Notes: generated by a model from the sequence alone, not told the origin. A stretch of DNA of 64,000 nt from Streptomyces sp. NBC_00370 (GCF_036084755.1 NZ_CP107968.1:3503501-3567500), one strand, 5' to 3'; counted from the first letter of the stretch, positions 32,963 to 42,005 are shown. Numbers and translations are program-made.

Positions 32963-34036
32963 TCACTCGTTGGCGGCGCGGGGGCGGTCCGCTTCGTCGT
33001 ACTGGTCGAACAGGGGGGTTCTGCCGTGGTCGCGGCTGCGGCGGGCCGGGGGGGCCGTCGGGGGCTGGGCCGGGTGCGGGGTCGGGTCGGAGGTGCTGGA
33101 GCGGGCCGCGCTCCAGGTTTCCGGGTCGCTGACGTCGACCCCGCTCGGGGCGCGCGGCGCCACCGGCGCTGTCACGTACGTCGGGAGCGGGACGGGGACC
33201 GGTTCCCAGCTGTCGCCGCCGGCCGGGCCGCGGTCGCGCTGCTGGTCCAGCCACTCCGCGTGGTCGGTCTGCTCGACCAGGGCGCGGCGGCCCGCCTCCT
33301 GCGGGGAGACCGAGGGGGTGGGCTCGGGGGCGGGGCCGGGTTCGGGTTCCTCGGCGGGCTCGCCCGGCGCGGCCGACGAGGGCTGGTGGCGGCGCGGGCG
33401 GTTCTCGCGCAGCCGCTGCGCCGCCGCCTCCGCCCTGCGCCGGTCCATGGTGAAGGCGAAGCGGCGCCGCTCCTTGGCCCGCAGGTGCACGATGTAGACG
33501 CTCAGCAGTATGGCGGGGACGGCGGGCACCCAGAGGAAGCCCAGGCCGCCGACGCCGGCGACGACAGCGCCCAGCGTGAAGGCGAGGAAGAGGACCACGG
33601 TGGTACGCCGGCGGCGCGCGAGGAGTTTCGAGCGCCGGGCGCGTTCGGCCGCGGCGCCGCCGTCCGCCGGGCGGGTACGCCGCCGGCGCGCCGGGGCGGG
33701 CGCGGGTCTGGCGGGGGGCGACGGGGCCGGGATCTCCAGCCGGGCTTCCGTGCGCGCCTTGGGCGCGGCGAAGGACCGGACGTCGACGGAACTCATCGAT
33801 TCCGTCCGGCCGCCCGTCTCGGTGTCGGGACCCGCCTCCTCAGCGGTGCGCTCCTGCAGCTCCTTGGCGTAACGGCGCTCCATCGCCGCCCTTCCGGACA
33901 GCAGCCGGATGGCGGTACTGAAGCGTTCCGTCGGACGTGCCTCGTTGAGCTCGTCCTGCCTGCGGAGCCACATCGGCACCAAGTAGGCGGCCCAGGCCCC
34001 GACAATGACTGCGTAGATGAGGCCGCTGCTGCTCAC
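32963..34036 (-). CDS. sepX: Divisome membrane protein SepX/GlpR
   Basis: The protein has 357 residues. An N-terminal membrane helix (SSSGLIYAVIVGAWAAYLVPMW) is followed by RRQDELNEARPTERFSTAIR. Two central helices lie around residues 145-185 (TTVVLFLAFTLGAVVAGVGG, FLWVPAVPAILLSVYIV). A long Pro/Arg-rich disordered tail ends in DQYDEADRPRAANE. This matches the actinobacterial SepX (Streptomyces septation) and GlpR, the membrane receptor of the gephyrin-like protein Glp. The glp gene lies four genes upstream in the same direction, supporting the call. Confidence 0.85.
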   Translation of the reverse strand: MSSSGLIYAVIVGAWAAYLVPMWLRRQDELNEARPTERFSTAIRLLSGRAAMERRYAKELQERTAEEAGPDTETGGRTESMSSVDVRSFAAPKARTEARLEIPAPSPPARPAPAPARRRRTRPADGGAAAERARRSKLLARRRRTTVVLFLAFTLGAVVAGVGGLGFLWVPAVPAILLSVYIVHLRAKERRRFAFTMDRRRAEAAAQRLRENRPRRHQPSSAAPGEPAEEPEPGPAPEPTPSVSPQEAGRRALVEQTDHAEWLDQQRDRGPAGGDSWEPVPVPLPTYVTAPVAPRAPSGVDVSDPETWSAARSSTSDPTPHPAQPPTAPPARRSRDHGRTPLFDQYDEADRPRAANE

Positions 34037-34178
34037 GGTTCACACCGTAGAGGGGTTCGCGCGAGGGCATCGGCCAATTGAGCCGGTGTGTCGCACGATC
34101 TGGCTGATATCACGGACTTTTTTTGTGATTGTTCGGATCGACTCATGGTCACATGGCAGTCAATTTCGAACATACATT
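34037..34178. promoter_or_regulatory. AT-rich spacer upstream of sepX
   Basis: In a very GC-rich window, 34105-34190 is distinctly AT-rich, with runs such as TTTTTTT and CATTTTATTTTTG. It separates sepX from the upstream operon and probably holds a separate sepX promoter. On the minus strand an ATTGACT element is a possible -35. Confidence 0.35.
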
Positions 34179-34802
34179 TTATTTTTGTGTCGTTCCGCGC
34201 CTTGCCTGATGCCAGCGGCGGACCAGTCCGTCGGGCACCTCTTCGGACGTGAGTACGAATACGAGATGGTCCCGCCAGGCTCCGTCGATGTGGAGATAGC
34301 GGGGGCGCAGCCCTTCCTCGCGGAATCCGAGCTTTTCCACGACACGGCGGCTCGGCCCGTTCTCGGGGCGAATGCAGACCTCCAGACGATGCAGTCCGAC
34401 CATCCGGAAACAGTGGTCGACGGCGAGCGCGACCGCGGTCGGCATCACGCCGCGTCCCGCGACCTCGCGGTCGACCCAGTACCCGACATGGCCCGAGCAC
34501 ATCGAGCCCCAGGTGATCCCGGCGACGGTCAACTGGCCGACGAGCCGGCCCCGGTACTCGATGACGAACGGCAGCATCCGGCCCGCGTTCGCCTCCCTGC
34601 GCAGATGACGGACCATCTGGCGGTAGGTGGGCCGCTGCGTGACCGGAGCGCCGGGCGCGGGCGGCGGGATGGTCGCCTCCCAGGGGCGCAGCCAGTCGCG
34701 GTTGCGCCGGTTCACCTCACGCCACGCGCGCTGGTCGCGCAGCCTTATCGGGCGGAGGGCGATGTCGCCGTCCACCAGGATCACGGGCCAGGCGGGGTTC
34801 AT
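34179..34802 (-). CDS. RimJ/RimL-type GNAT acetyltransferase
   Basis: The protein has 207 residues. LRPIRLRDQRAWREVNRRNRDWL at the N-terminus and GHVGYWVDREVAGRGVMPTAV in motif A are typical of ribosomal-protein-type N-acetyltransferases. LEVCIRPENGPSRRVVEKLGF and EEGLRPRYLHIDGAWRDHL complete the fold. The ATG overlaps the mogA stop (ATGA), so it is coupled to the molybdopterin genes. This position is conserved in Streptomyces, to my knowledge. The acceptor is unknown; a divisome or Glp-related protein is possible. Confidence 0.88.
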   Translation of the reverse strand: MNPAWPVILVDGDIALRPIRLRDQRAWREVNRRNRDWLRPWEATIPPPAPGAPVTQRPTYRQMVRHLRREANAGRMLPFVIEYRGRLVGQLTVAGITWGSMCSGHVGYWVDREVAGRGVMPTAVALAVDHCFRMVGLHRLEVCIRPENGPSRRVVEKLGFREEGLRPRYLHIDGAWRDHLVFVLTSEEVPDGLVRRWHQARRGTTQK

Positions 34803-35290
34803 CCGGAGGTACGGGGGTGATCGCCGCCGTGGAGCTGGTCGACGGCGTGGACGAGGAGTCTGCCGAGCACGGCGAGGCCGTCGCGTACGCCGCCGGTCGA
34901 GCCCGGCAGGTTCACGATCAGCGTCCGGCCTGCCACCCCGGCGACTCCCCGGGAGAGGGCCGCTGTCGGGACCTTGGCGAGGCCTTCGGCGCGGATCGCC
35001 TCGGCGATGCCGCGGATCTCGTAGTCGATGACGCGCCCGGTCGCCTCCGGCGTACGGTCCGTCGGCGAGATGCCCGTACCGCCGGTGGTGACGATCACGT
35101 CGTACCCGGCGGTGACGCCGGCGCGCAGCGCCTCTTCGACGGGGTCGCCGTCGGGGACGGCGCGCGGGCCCTCGATTGTGAAGCCGAGCGCGGTGAGGCC
35201 TTCGGCGACGAGCGGGCCGCCGGTGTCGGCGTAGACGCCCGCTGCGGCCCGGTTGGACGCCGTGACGACAAGCGCGCGGTAGCCGGTCAT
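34799..35290 (-). CDS. mogA: MogA/MoaB-family molybdenum cofactor protein
   Basis: The protein has 163 residues of the MPT-binding fold. VVTASNRAAAGVYADTGGPL is the N-terminal element, VIVTTGGTGISPTDRTPEAT the conserved GGTG loop, and TLIVNLPGSTGGVRDGL the C-terminal loop. MogA adenylates molybdopterin before metal insertion. The ATG overlaps the moaC stop, and its own stop overlaps the next GNAT start. Confidence 0.93.
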   Translation of the reverse strand: MTGYRALVVTASNRAAAGVYADTGGPLVAEGLTALGFTIEGPRAVPDGDPVEEALRAGVTAGYDVIVTTGGTGISPTDRTPEATGRVIDYEIRGIAEAIRAEGLAKVPTAALSRGVAGVAGRTLIVNLPGSTGGVRDGLAVLGRLLVHAVDQLHGGDHPRTSG

Positions 35291-35874
35291 GCGCTCTCTC
35301 CGTCCGGAGCGGGCAAGGCGCCTGGGGTGGCCGGGGTCTCGGCGGCGGCGGTCGTGCGCGACCAGGTCCCCGACTTGCCGCCGCGCTTCTCCTCCACCCG
35401 TACGTCCGTGATGACCGCGCCCTTGTCGACCGCCTTCACCATGTCGACGACGGTGAGCGCGGCGACCGAGACGGCGGTCAGCGCCTCCATCTCGACGCCG
35501 GTGCGGTCGGTCGTCTTCACCGTCGCCAGGATCTGTACGGCGTCGTCGGCGACCGACAGATCGACGGTGACGCCCGAGACGGCGAGCGGATGGCACAGCG
35601 GGATCAGCTCCGGGGTCCGCTTGGCGCCCATGATGCCCGCGATCCGCGCCGTGGCCAGGGCGTCGCCCTTCGGCACTCCCCCGCCGCGCAGCAGCTCGAC
35701 CACGCGCGGCGAGACCAGCACCCGGCCGCTGGCGCTCGCGCTGCGGGACGTGACGTCCTTCGCCGACACGTCGACCATCCTGGCGGCGCCCGACTCGTCG
35801 AGATGCGTCAGGCGGCCCTGCCCGGGCGGCTCTTGCTCGGCTCCGGGGGATTCCCCCCGGGAAAACACAGTCAT
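35287..35874 (-). CDS. moaC: Cyclic pyranopterin monophosphate synthase MoaC
   Basis: The protein has 195 residues. RLTHLDESGAARMVDVSAKD opens the domain. IPLCHPLAVSGVTVDL holds the active-site His region, and TDRTGVEMEALTAVSVAALT with VDKGAVITDVRVEEKRGGKS the conserved C-terminal half including the catalytic Lys. It makes cPMP from the MoaA product. It has about 30 extra residues at each end compared with bacterial relatives. GGGAG lies 10 bp before the ATG. Confidence 0.95.
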   Translation of the reverse strand: MTVFSRGESPGAEQEPPGQGRLTHLDESGAARMVDVSAKDVTSRSASASGRVLVSPRVVELLRGGGVPKGDALATARIAGIMGAKRTPELIPLCHPLAVSGVTVDLSVADDAVQILATVKTTDRTGVEMEALTAVSVAALTVVDMVKAVDKGAVITDVRVEEKRGGKSGTWSRTTAAAETPATPGALPAPDGESA

Positions 35875-35946
35875 TCGGTGTGGTGCTCCCGGTCCGGGCC
35901 CGACCGGGCCTGTGTGGGCAGATACGGTACCGCCACCGCCACGGGA

Positions 35947-37281
35947 TCAGCCGAGCAGGACCACGTCGAGTTCCGTGCCGGGCTCGACCGACGTCGTCTC
36001 CTCGGGGACGACGATCAGCGAGTCGGCGTGGGCGAGGGCCGCGATCAGATGGGATCCCGCCCCGCCGACCGGCCTGACGGAGGCCGACCGCGCGTCGTAC
36101 ACACCGCGCATGAACTGGCGGCGCCCGGCGGGGGACGACAGGGGCTTGTCGCTCTCAAGACGCGCGCGCACCGTCGGGCGGTTGACGTCCTCACGGCCCA
36201 TCAGGGCGCGGATGGCCGGGCGGACGAACAGCTCGAACGACACGTACGACGAGACGGGGTTGCCCGGCAGGGCCAGCAGCGGGGTGTGCTCGGGACCGAT
36301 CGAACCGAAGCCCTGCGGCTTGCCCGGCTGCATGGCGAGCTTGCGGAAGTCGATGCCGCTGCCCGGCTCGTCCTCGTCGCCGACCGAGGACAGCGCCTCC
36401 TTCACGACGTCGTACGCCCCGACGCTGACGCCGCCCGTCGTGATGACCAGGTCGGCGCGGACCAACTGGTCCTCGACGGTCGCCCGGAGGCTGTCCGCGT
36501 CGTCGCTGACCGCGCCGACCCGGTAGGCGATGGCGCCCGCCTCGCGGACGGCGGCGGTGAGCGCGAAGCTGTTCGAGTCGAAGATCTGGCCGTCGCCGAG
36601 ATCCTCGCCCGGCTGGACCAGCTCGCTGCCGGTGGAGATGACGACCACGCGCGGGCGCGGGCGTACCTTCACCGTGCCGCGGCCGATGGCGGCCAGCAGC
36701 GCGATCTGCGGCGCCCCGATGACCGTGCCGGCCTCCAGCGCCAGGTCGCCCGCGTGGACGTCGCTGCCGGCGGCGCGGACGTGGGCGCGCGGCTCCGCCG
36801 GCCGGTACACCCGCACCTCGCCGGAGGCGCCGTCCGGGGCCTCGGCCGCCGGGCGCATCGACGTGACGGCGCCGCCGCCCGCGCCGCCGTCGGTCCACTC
36901 GACCGGGACGACGGCCTCGGCGCCCGGCGGCAGCGGCGCGCCCGTCATGATGCGGGCGGCCTCCCCCGGGCCGACCTGCGGCAGCACGCCGCTGCCCGCC
37001 GCCACCTCGCCGACGACGGTCAGCACGGCGGGGAACTCGTCGGTGGCGCCCACGAGATCCGCCGTCCGGACCGCGTAACCGTCCATGGAGCTGTTGTCGA
37101 AGGGCGGCAGCGACACCGTCACCACGACGTCCTCGACGAGCACACAGCCCAGAGTGTCGAGCAGGCGCAGATCCGTGGCGTCGAGCGGGCGCACCGTGGC
37201 GAGGATGTCCGCCAGATGCTCCTCCACCGACCACAGGTGCTCGTGGTGAGCCGCGGGTGCCGATTCTGCCGTGCTGGTCAA
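35947..37281 (-). CDS. glp: Gephyrin-like molybdotransferase Glp (MoeA family)
   Basis: The protein has 444 residues with MoeA domains in order. Domain I/II contains SVEEHLADILATVRPLDATD, PPFDNSSMDGYAVR and AARIMTGAPLPPGAEAVVPV. Domain III has VVVISTGSELVQPGEDLGDG, FDSNSFALTAAVREAG and VITTGGVSVGAYDVVKEAL. Domain IV starts near LALPGNPVSSYVSFELFVRP. The start is TTG at 37281, 4 bp after galU, with GAGGAG inside the galU end. Linkage to sepX/glpR supports this being the divisome-linked Glp rather than only a MoeA enzyme. Confidence 0.9.
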   Translation of the reverse strand: MTSTAESAPAAHHEHLWSVEEHLADILATVRPLDATDLRLLDTLGCVLVEDVVVTVSLPPFDNSSMDGYAVRTADLVGATDEFPAVLTVVGEVAAGSGVLPQVGPGEAARIMTGAPLPPGAEAVVPVEWTDGGAGGGAVTSMRPAAEAPDGASGEVRVYRPAEPRAHVRAAGSDVHAGDLALEAGTVIGAPQIALLAAIGRGTVKVRPRPRVVVISTGSELVQPGEDLGDGQIFDSNSFALTAAVREAGAIAYRVGAVSDDADSLRATVEDQLVRADLVITTGGVSVGAYDVVKEALSSVGDEDEPGSGIDFRKLAMQPGKPQGFGSIGPEHTPLLALPGNPVSSYVSFELFVRPAIRALMGREDVNRPTVRARLESDKPLSSPAGRRQFMRGVYDARSASVRPVGGAGSHLIAALAHADSLIVVPEETTSVEPGTELDVVLLG

Positions 37282-37285
37282 GGCG

Positions 37286-38191
37286 CTACATCTCCTCGCT
37301 GACATAACTGCGGAGCCAGGCCCGGAAGTCCGGGCCCAGGTCTTCACGTTCGCATGCGAGTCTGACAATGGCACGCAAAAAGTCGCCACGGTCACCAGTG
37401 TCATAGCGGCGGCCCGTGAAGATGACGCCGTGCACGGGCCCGCCGGCCTTCTCGTCGGCCGACAACTGCTGCAGGGCGTCGGTCAGCTGGATCTCGCCGC
37501 CGCGCCCCGGCGCGGTGCCGCGCAGTATCCCGAAGACGGCCGGATCCAGGACGTACCGGCCGATGATGGCGTAGTGGCTGGGCGCGTCGGCCGGCTCGGG
37601 CTTCTCGACCAGGTCGTGCACCTTGACCACGTCGGCGTCGGCCGTCGGCTCGACGGCGGCGCAGCCGTAGAGATGGATCTGCTCGGGTGCGACCTCCATC
37701 AGCGCGACGACGCTGCCGCCTTCCCGCTTCTGGATCTCGATCATCCGGGCGAGCAGCGGGTCGCGCGGGTCGATCAGGTCGTCGCCGAGCAGGACGGCGA
37801 ACGGCTGGTCGCCGACGTGCGGCGCCGCGCACAGCACGGCGTGGCCGAGGCCGCGGGGGTCGCCCTGGCGCACGTAGTGCATCGTGGCGAGGTCGCTGGA
37901 CTCCTGGACCTTGGCGAGGCGTTCGGTGTCTCCCTTGCGGGTGAGCGCCTCTTCCAGTTCGTAGTTGCGGTCGAAGTGGTCCTCAAGGGGGCGCTTGTTG
38001 CGACCGGTGATCATCAGGACGTCGGAGAGCCCCGCCGCCACCGCCTCCTCGACCACGTACTGGATCGCCGGTTTGTCGACGACCGGCAGCATCTCCTTCG
38101 GAGTGGCCTTGGTCGCCGGCAGGAAGCGGGTGCCGAGCCCGGCGGCCGGGATGACAGCTTTGGTGATGCCTGGGGGTGGCGAGTGCGTCAT
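37286..38191 (-). CDS. galU: UTP-glucose-1-phosphate uridylyltransferase
   Basis: The protein has 301 residues. AVIPAAGLGTRFLPATKATP is the nucleotide-binding signature and KEMLPVVDKPAIQYVVEEAV follows. ITGRNKRPLEDHFDRNYELE, LGHAVLCAAPHVGDQPFAVL and LLGDDLIDP are further UGPase motifs. It makes UDP-glucose for glycans and could feed the polysaccharide operon in this window. The ATG at 38191 has AGG upstream. It begins the galU-glp-moaC-mogA-GNAT run. Confidence 0.95.
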   Translation of the reverse strand: MTHSPPPGITKAVIPAAGLGTRFLPATKATPKEMLPVVDKPAIQYVVEEAVAAGLSDVLMITGRNKRPLEDHFDRNYELEEALTRKGDTERLAKVQESSDLATMHYVRQGDPRGLGHAVLCAAPHVGDQPFAVLLGDDLIDPRDPLLARMIEIQKREGGSVVALMEVAPEQIHLYGCAAVEPTADADVVKVHDLVEKPEPADAPSHYAIIGRYVLDPAVFGILRGTAPGRGGEIQLTDALQQLSADEKAGGPVHGVIFTGRRYDTGDRGDFLRAIVRLACEREDLGPDFRAWLRSYVSEEM

Positions 38192-38234
38192 GCCTGGCAC
38201 AGTACAGACGCATATGAACACATACGAGAGGGTT

Positions 38235-38849
38235 ATGACACCGGTGAGTAACAAAGCCGCCAAAGCCGCCGTGCGGCGTGAACTGCTCGCCGCGCGGGCC
38301 CTGCTGTCCTATGAGGACGCGGCCGAGGCGGCCGCGGTTCTCGCCGGGCGCGCCCTGGACCTGCCGGAGCTGGCGGCGGCCCGTACCGTCGCCGGCTATG
38401 TGTCGGTGGGCCGGGAGCCCGGCACGCGCGTGCTGCTCGACGCGCTCCACGCGCGTGGCGTGCGGGTGCTGCTGCCGGTGCTGCTCGCCGACAACGACCT
38501 GGACTGGGCCGCGTACGAGGGCGCCGACCGGCTGCTGAAGGCCGGGCGCGGGCTGCTGGAGCCCGACGGGCCACGGCTCGGCCCGGACGCCGTACTGGCG
38601 GCCGACGTGGTCCTGCTGCCGGGACTCGCCGTGGACGGGCACGGTATGCGCCTGGGGCGCGGCGGCGGCTCGTACGACCGGGTCCTCGCCCGGCTGGCGC
38701 GTGCGGGCGCGGCGCCGGCGCTCGCGGTGCTGCTCTACGACGACGAGGTGGTCACGCGGGTCCCTGCGGAACCGCACGACCACCCCGTGCGGGCGGTGGT
38801 GACACCCGGCGGCGTCAGGCGGTTCGACCGCCCGGAGCCGGGTGTCTGA
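38235..38849 (+). CDS. 5-formyltetrahydrofolate cyclo-ligase
   Basis: The protein has about 204 residues. It converts 5-formyl-THF to methenyl-THF using ATP. KAAVRRELLAARALLS forms the N-terminal basic helix, VLLPVLLADNDLDWAAYEG lies in the middle, and LPGLAVDGHGMRLGRGGGSYDRVLAR holds the ATP/substrate motif. Start candidates are ATG 38235 and GTG 38244; GAGGG sits closer to the optimum for the latter. It is divergent from galU with only 43 bp between starts. Confidence 0.92.
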   Translation: MTPVSNKAAKAAVRRELLAARALLSYEDAAEAAAVLAGRALDLPELAAARTVAGYVSVGREPGTRVLLDALHARGVRVLLPVLLADNDLDWAAYEGADRLLKAGRGLLEPDGPRLGPDAVLAADVVLLPGLAVDGHGMRLGRGGGSYDRVLARLARAGAAPALAVLLYDDEVVTRVPAEPHDHPVRAVVTPGGVRRFDRPEPGV

Positions 38850-38888
38850 GAGTGGCTGACGGACCCACTGACGGCCTCACTGCCGTGC

Positions 38889-41756
38889 TCATGGGGTGAG
38901 CCGCAGCGTGTCGGAGGTGGAACCCTCCACCGCGTTGGGCGTGAAGGACCAGTCGAGCAGCTCGCCCTCGGCCCACTTGTCCGTCTGGTCGGTGTAGTGC
39001 GCGCTGTACGCGTGCCCTGAGGCGCCCGTGAGGTTGATCCAGCGTGACTTGTCCCAGTCGCCGACGTTGACGACCATCCGCATCGACGGCACCCAGATGA
39101 CGTTGTAGCCGCCTGCCGCGTTCCAGCCGGTCGCGTCGACCGCCGCCTCGCCGCCGCCCAGGTTGTACGGACCGCGGTTGAGCATCGTCTTCAGGAAGCC
39201 GGGACCGCTGGTGCCGAGCGTCTGGTTCTTGAGCTGGAGCTGGTGCAGCCGGCCCCAGCTCCAGGTGGAGACGTCCTTGCCGAGCTTGGCGGTCAGCTCC
39301 CAGCGCGCGTCCTTCATGGCGCGCAGCAGCAGGCCGTCGCGGGTCGTGGTGGCCTTGTCCCGCTGGTTGGGCGCCTCGGCACTGGTCCACCAGGGGTTGT
39401 CGTTGTCCTTGATGATGTTGGACACCACCTCGAACCAGCGGTCGCCGCCGTCCGGCTGCGCCGCGTCGGGCGCGCGCTGGCCGCACTCCCGTACCAGCTT
39501 CTCCAGATCGTCCGGCGGGCCCGTGCTGTCGGCCGGACGGACGTTCAGGCACTGGCCCTTGACGCGCACTTCCTTGGGAAGCTTGTCGCCGAAGGCGAGC
39601 ATAAGCACATTGCGCCAGACCCCGTTGAAGTACGCGGCGGCGGCCGAGTCGGGCTCCTGGGTGAAGTCCCAGCCCTCCAGCAGCTTCTGCGCCTCACGCA
39701 CGGACGGGTCCGAGACATCGATCTTGAGCAGCAGGGGCACCAGCAGCTTGGCGATCTGGCTGGTGTTGTCCATCTGCATGGTCTGCATGTCGTCGGTCGA
39801 GATCTTCCCGCCGTCCTTGGTCTTGGACGCGATGAGGTCGTTGATCCGCTGGCTGCGGGTGCCGTAGCCCCAGTCCTTCGTCAGCAGGTACGGGTACTTC
39901 TTCGCGTCGATGACGGCCTGGTTGGCGGTGACGATGTAGCCGCGCTTGGGGTTGTACTCGTACGGCATCTGGTCGAAGGGGATCGGCTTCTCCCACTTGT
40001 AGCGCGGGTCCCAGCCGGGCGCGGGCATCGAGCCGTCGCCCTTGGCGCGCGTCGGGATCTTCCCCGGGGCCTGGTAGCCGATGTTGCCCTTGGTGTCGGC
40101 GTAGATCAGGTTCTGCGACGGCACCTCGAAGTTCGAGGCGGCGGCGCGGAACTCGGTGAAGTCCTTCGCCTTGTTGAGCGCGAAGACCGAGTCCATGGTC
40201 TTGCCGGGCTCCAGGGCCGTCCACTCCAGCGACACGGCGTAGCCGTCGCCCCGGTCGGGGGCCGCGTTGTCGACAGGTGCCTTGTCGCCGACCTTCGCCA
40301 GCTCGCTGTCCCGGTCCGAGACCACGGGCCCGTGGACGGTCGAGCGGACGGTGATCTTCTTGCTGGGGCCGCCGGCGACCTTGATGGTCTCCTTGCGGGT
40401 GGTGAACTTCTTCTCCTCGTCGCCGTACTGGTACGAATCGCCCTCGACCTTCTCCAGGTAGAGGTCGGTCACATCGGCGCCGAGGTTGGTGAAGCCCCAG
40501 GCGATGTCCTGGTTGTGGCCGATGATCACACCCGGCATGCCGGAGAAGGTGTAGCCGGCGACGTCGTACTGGCAGGTCTCGCTGACGCTGCGGCAGTGCA
40601 GCCCCATCTGGTACCAGAGGGAGGGCAGCTGGGGCGCCAGGTGCGGGTCGTTGGCGAGCAGCGGCCGGCCGGTCGTGGTGAGGGAGCCGGAGACGACCCA
40701 GGAGTTGGAGCCGATGCCGCTGCCGCTCGGGCCGAGCAGCTGCGGGATCTCGTCGAGGGTGCCGGAGAGCGAGCTGAGCTGCGAGCTCAGGCCCTCGGTC
40801 GCTTCGGCGGGGGTGTGCGCCGCGGCGTTGGTCGCGGTGTTGGTACCGGTACCGGTACCCGTGCCGTCGCCGGTGCCCGTGCCGTCGCCGATCCCGCTGC
40901 CTGTGCCGTCCCCCGTGCCGTCGCCGATGCCGCTGCCTGTGCCGTCCCCCGTGCCCGCGCCGTCCCCTGCGTCGTCAGTCGGCTCCGCCTTCGGGTCGAA
41001 CTTGCCCGTGACGGGGTCGATCCCGCCCTCGCTGACGATCGGGGCGTTCTTCTCGGTCGGGTACGCCGGGTACAGCTGGTCGATCTGCTTCTGGCTGAGC
41101 CTGCTCGTCAGCAGCGAGCGGTCGATCTCGTCCTGCATGTTGCCGCGCAGGTCCCACGCCATCGCCTTCAGCCAGGCCACCGAGTCGACGGGGGTCCACT
41201 TGGCCGGCTTGTAGTCGTTGGTGAAGCTCAGCGCCGCGTACTCGACGGAGATGTCCTTGTTGTCGCGGCCCTTGAGGTAGGCGTTGACGCCGTCCGCGTA
41301 CGACTGGAGGTTCTTCTTCGTGTCGGCGGAGAGCTGGGTGTCGTACTCCTTCTGCGCCACCCCGTGCCAGTCGAGGGTGCGCAGGAACTCGTCCGTCTTC
41401 ACCTGGCTCTTGCCGAACATCTCGGAGAGCCTGCCCGACGTCATGTGGCGGCGGACGTCCATCTCGTAGAAGCGGTCCTGCGCCTGGACGTACCCCTGTG
41501 CGCGGAACAGGTCGGCGTCACTGTTCGCGTAGATCTGCGGGACGCCGTAGCTGTCCCGTCTGACGTCGACGGGGCCCGCGAGGCCCTGGAGCTTGAGCGT
41601 GCCTGTCGTCTGCGGGAACGACGAGCGCACAGTGCTCACGCCCCAGTACGCCCCGTAGCCGACACCCGCGACAAGTGCCAGCACCAGGACGATCACGATC
41701 AGACGGGCGCGTCGCCCCTTCTTTTTGACGGAAGAGGGAGCTGTGTTGGCGGGCAT
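38889..41756 (-). CDS. Penicillin acylase-family Ntn-hydrolase
   Basis: This 955-residue membrane-anchored or secreted protein has a basic N-terminus and one helix (LIVIVLVLALVAGVGYGAYW). The alpha part starts VDVRRDSYGVPQIYANSDAD. A spacer follows with repeated GDGTGSGIGDGTG units at about residues 264-303. The autoprocessing site is GSGIGSNSWVVSGS, where the Ser after the Gly-x-Asn context should become the N-terminal nucleophile of the beta part. PLLANDPHLAPQLPSLWYQM, TVHGPVVSD and GHAYSAHYTDQTDKW are further family motifs. Substrates may be acyl-homoserine lactones, beta-lactams or other amides; the specificity is unknown. Confidence 0.92.
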   Translation of the reverse strand: MPANTAPSSVKKKGRRARLIVIVLVLALVAGVGYGAYWGVSTVRSSFPQTTGTLKLQGLAGPVDVRRDSYGVPQIYANSDADLFRAQGYVQAQDRFYEMDVRRHMTSGRLSEMFGKSQVKTDEFLRTLDWHGVAQKEYDTQLSADTKKNLQSYADGVNAYLKGRDNKDISVEYAALSFTNDYKPAKWTPVDSVAWLKAMAWDLRGNMQDEIDRSLLTSRLSQKQIDQLYPAYPTEKNAPIVSEGGIDPVTGKFDPKAEPTDDAGDGAGTGDGTGSGIGDGTGDGTGSGIGDGTGTGDGTGTGTGTNTATNAAAHTPAEATEGLSSQLSSLSGTLDEIPQLLGPSGSGIGSNSWVVSGSLTTTGRPLLANDPHLAPQLPSLWYQMGLHCRSVSETCQYDVAGYTFSGMPGVIIGHNQDIAWGFTNLGADVTDLYLEKVEGDSYQYGDEEKKFTTRKETIKVAGGPSKKITVRSTVHGPVVSDRDSELAKVGDKAPVDNAAPDRGDGYAVSLEWTALEPGKTMDSVFALNKAKDFTEFRAAASNFEVPSQNLIYADTKGNIGYQAPGKIPTRAKGDGSMPAPGWDPRYKWEKPIPFDQMPYEYNPKRGYIVTANQAVIDAKKYPYLLTKDWGYGTRSQRINDLIASKTKDGGKISTDDMQTMQMDNTSQIAKLLVPLLLKIDVSDPSVREAQKLLEGWDFTQEPDSAAAAYFNGVWRNVLMLAFGDKLPKEVRVKGQCLNVRPADSTGPPDDLEKLVRECGQRAPDAAQPDGGDRWFEVVSNIIKDNDNPWWTSAEAPNQRDKATTTRDGLLLRAMKDARWELTAKLGKDVSTWSWGRLHQLQLKNQTLGTSGPGFLKTMLNRGPYNLGGGEAAVDATGWNAAGGYNVIWVPSMRMVVNVGDWDKSRWINLTGASGHAYSAHYTDQTDKWAEGELLDWSFTPNAVEGSTSDTLRLTP
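40879..40950 (-). repeat. Two 36-bp tandem repeats in the acylase spacer
   Basis: Units 40879-40914 and 40915-40950 differ by one base and encode a Gly/Asp/Thr/Ser-rich dodecapeptide. Shorter related units flank them (40847-40878 and 40951-40975). They lie just before the autoprocessing site. Confidence 0.85.
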
Positions 41757-42005
41757 CGCTGTCCTTCGAGGGGCAGGGTGGTCCTGGAAATGCTGGAGCA
41801 ACCATAGGCGCAGCGCTTCACCCGCCTGGACGCGGTGTCAGGAAGTGCTCCCGATCACGCCACCCGTCGGACGATCACACAAGGATTCCGGGAGTGATCG
41901 CACAGACGCCCGAACGCGTCAAGAAAACGTTAAAGATTAGGTAAGGTAACGAAGTACCGGCCGCCGGAGGAACGATCCGGCGAGCGCGAGTGGAAGGATC
42001 GGCCG

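Noticed and set aside
38889..41756. Specific call as penicillin G acylase
   Set aside because: The family also includes acyl-homoserine lactone and other amide hydrolases. No residue I can see fixes the substrate.
39243..41807. 854-codon open frame opposite the acylase gene
   Set aside because: It is antisense to a clear 955-residue enzyme. High-GC codon bias leaves long open shadow frames.
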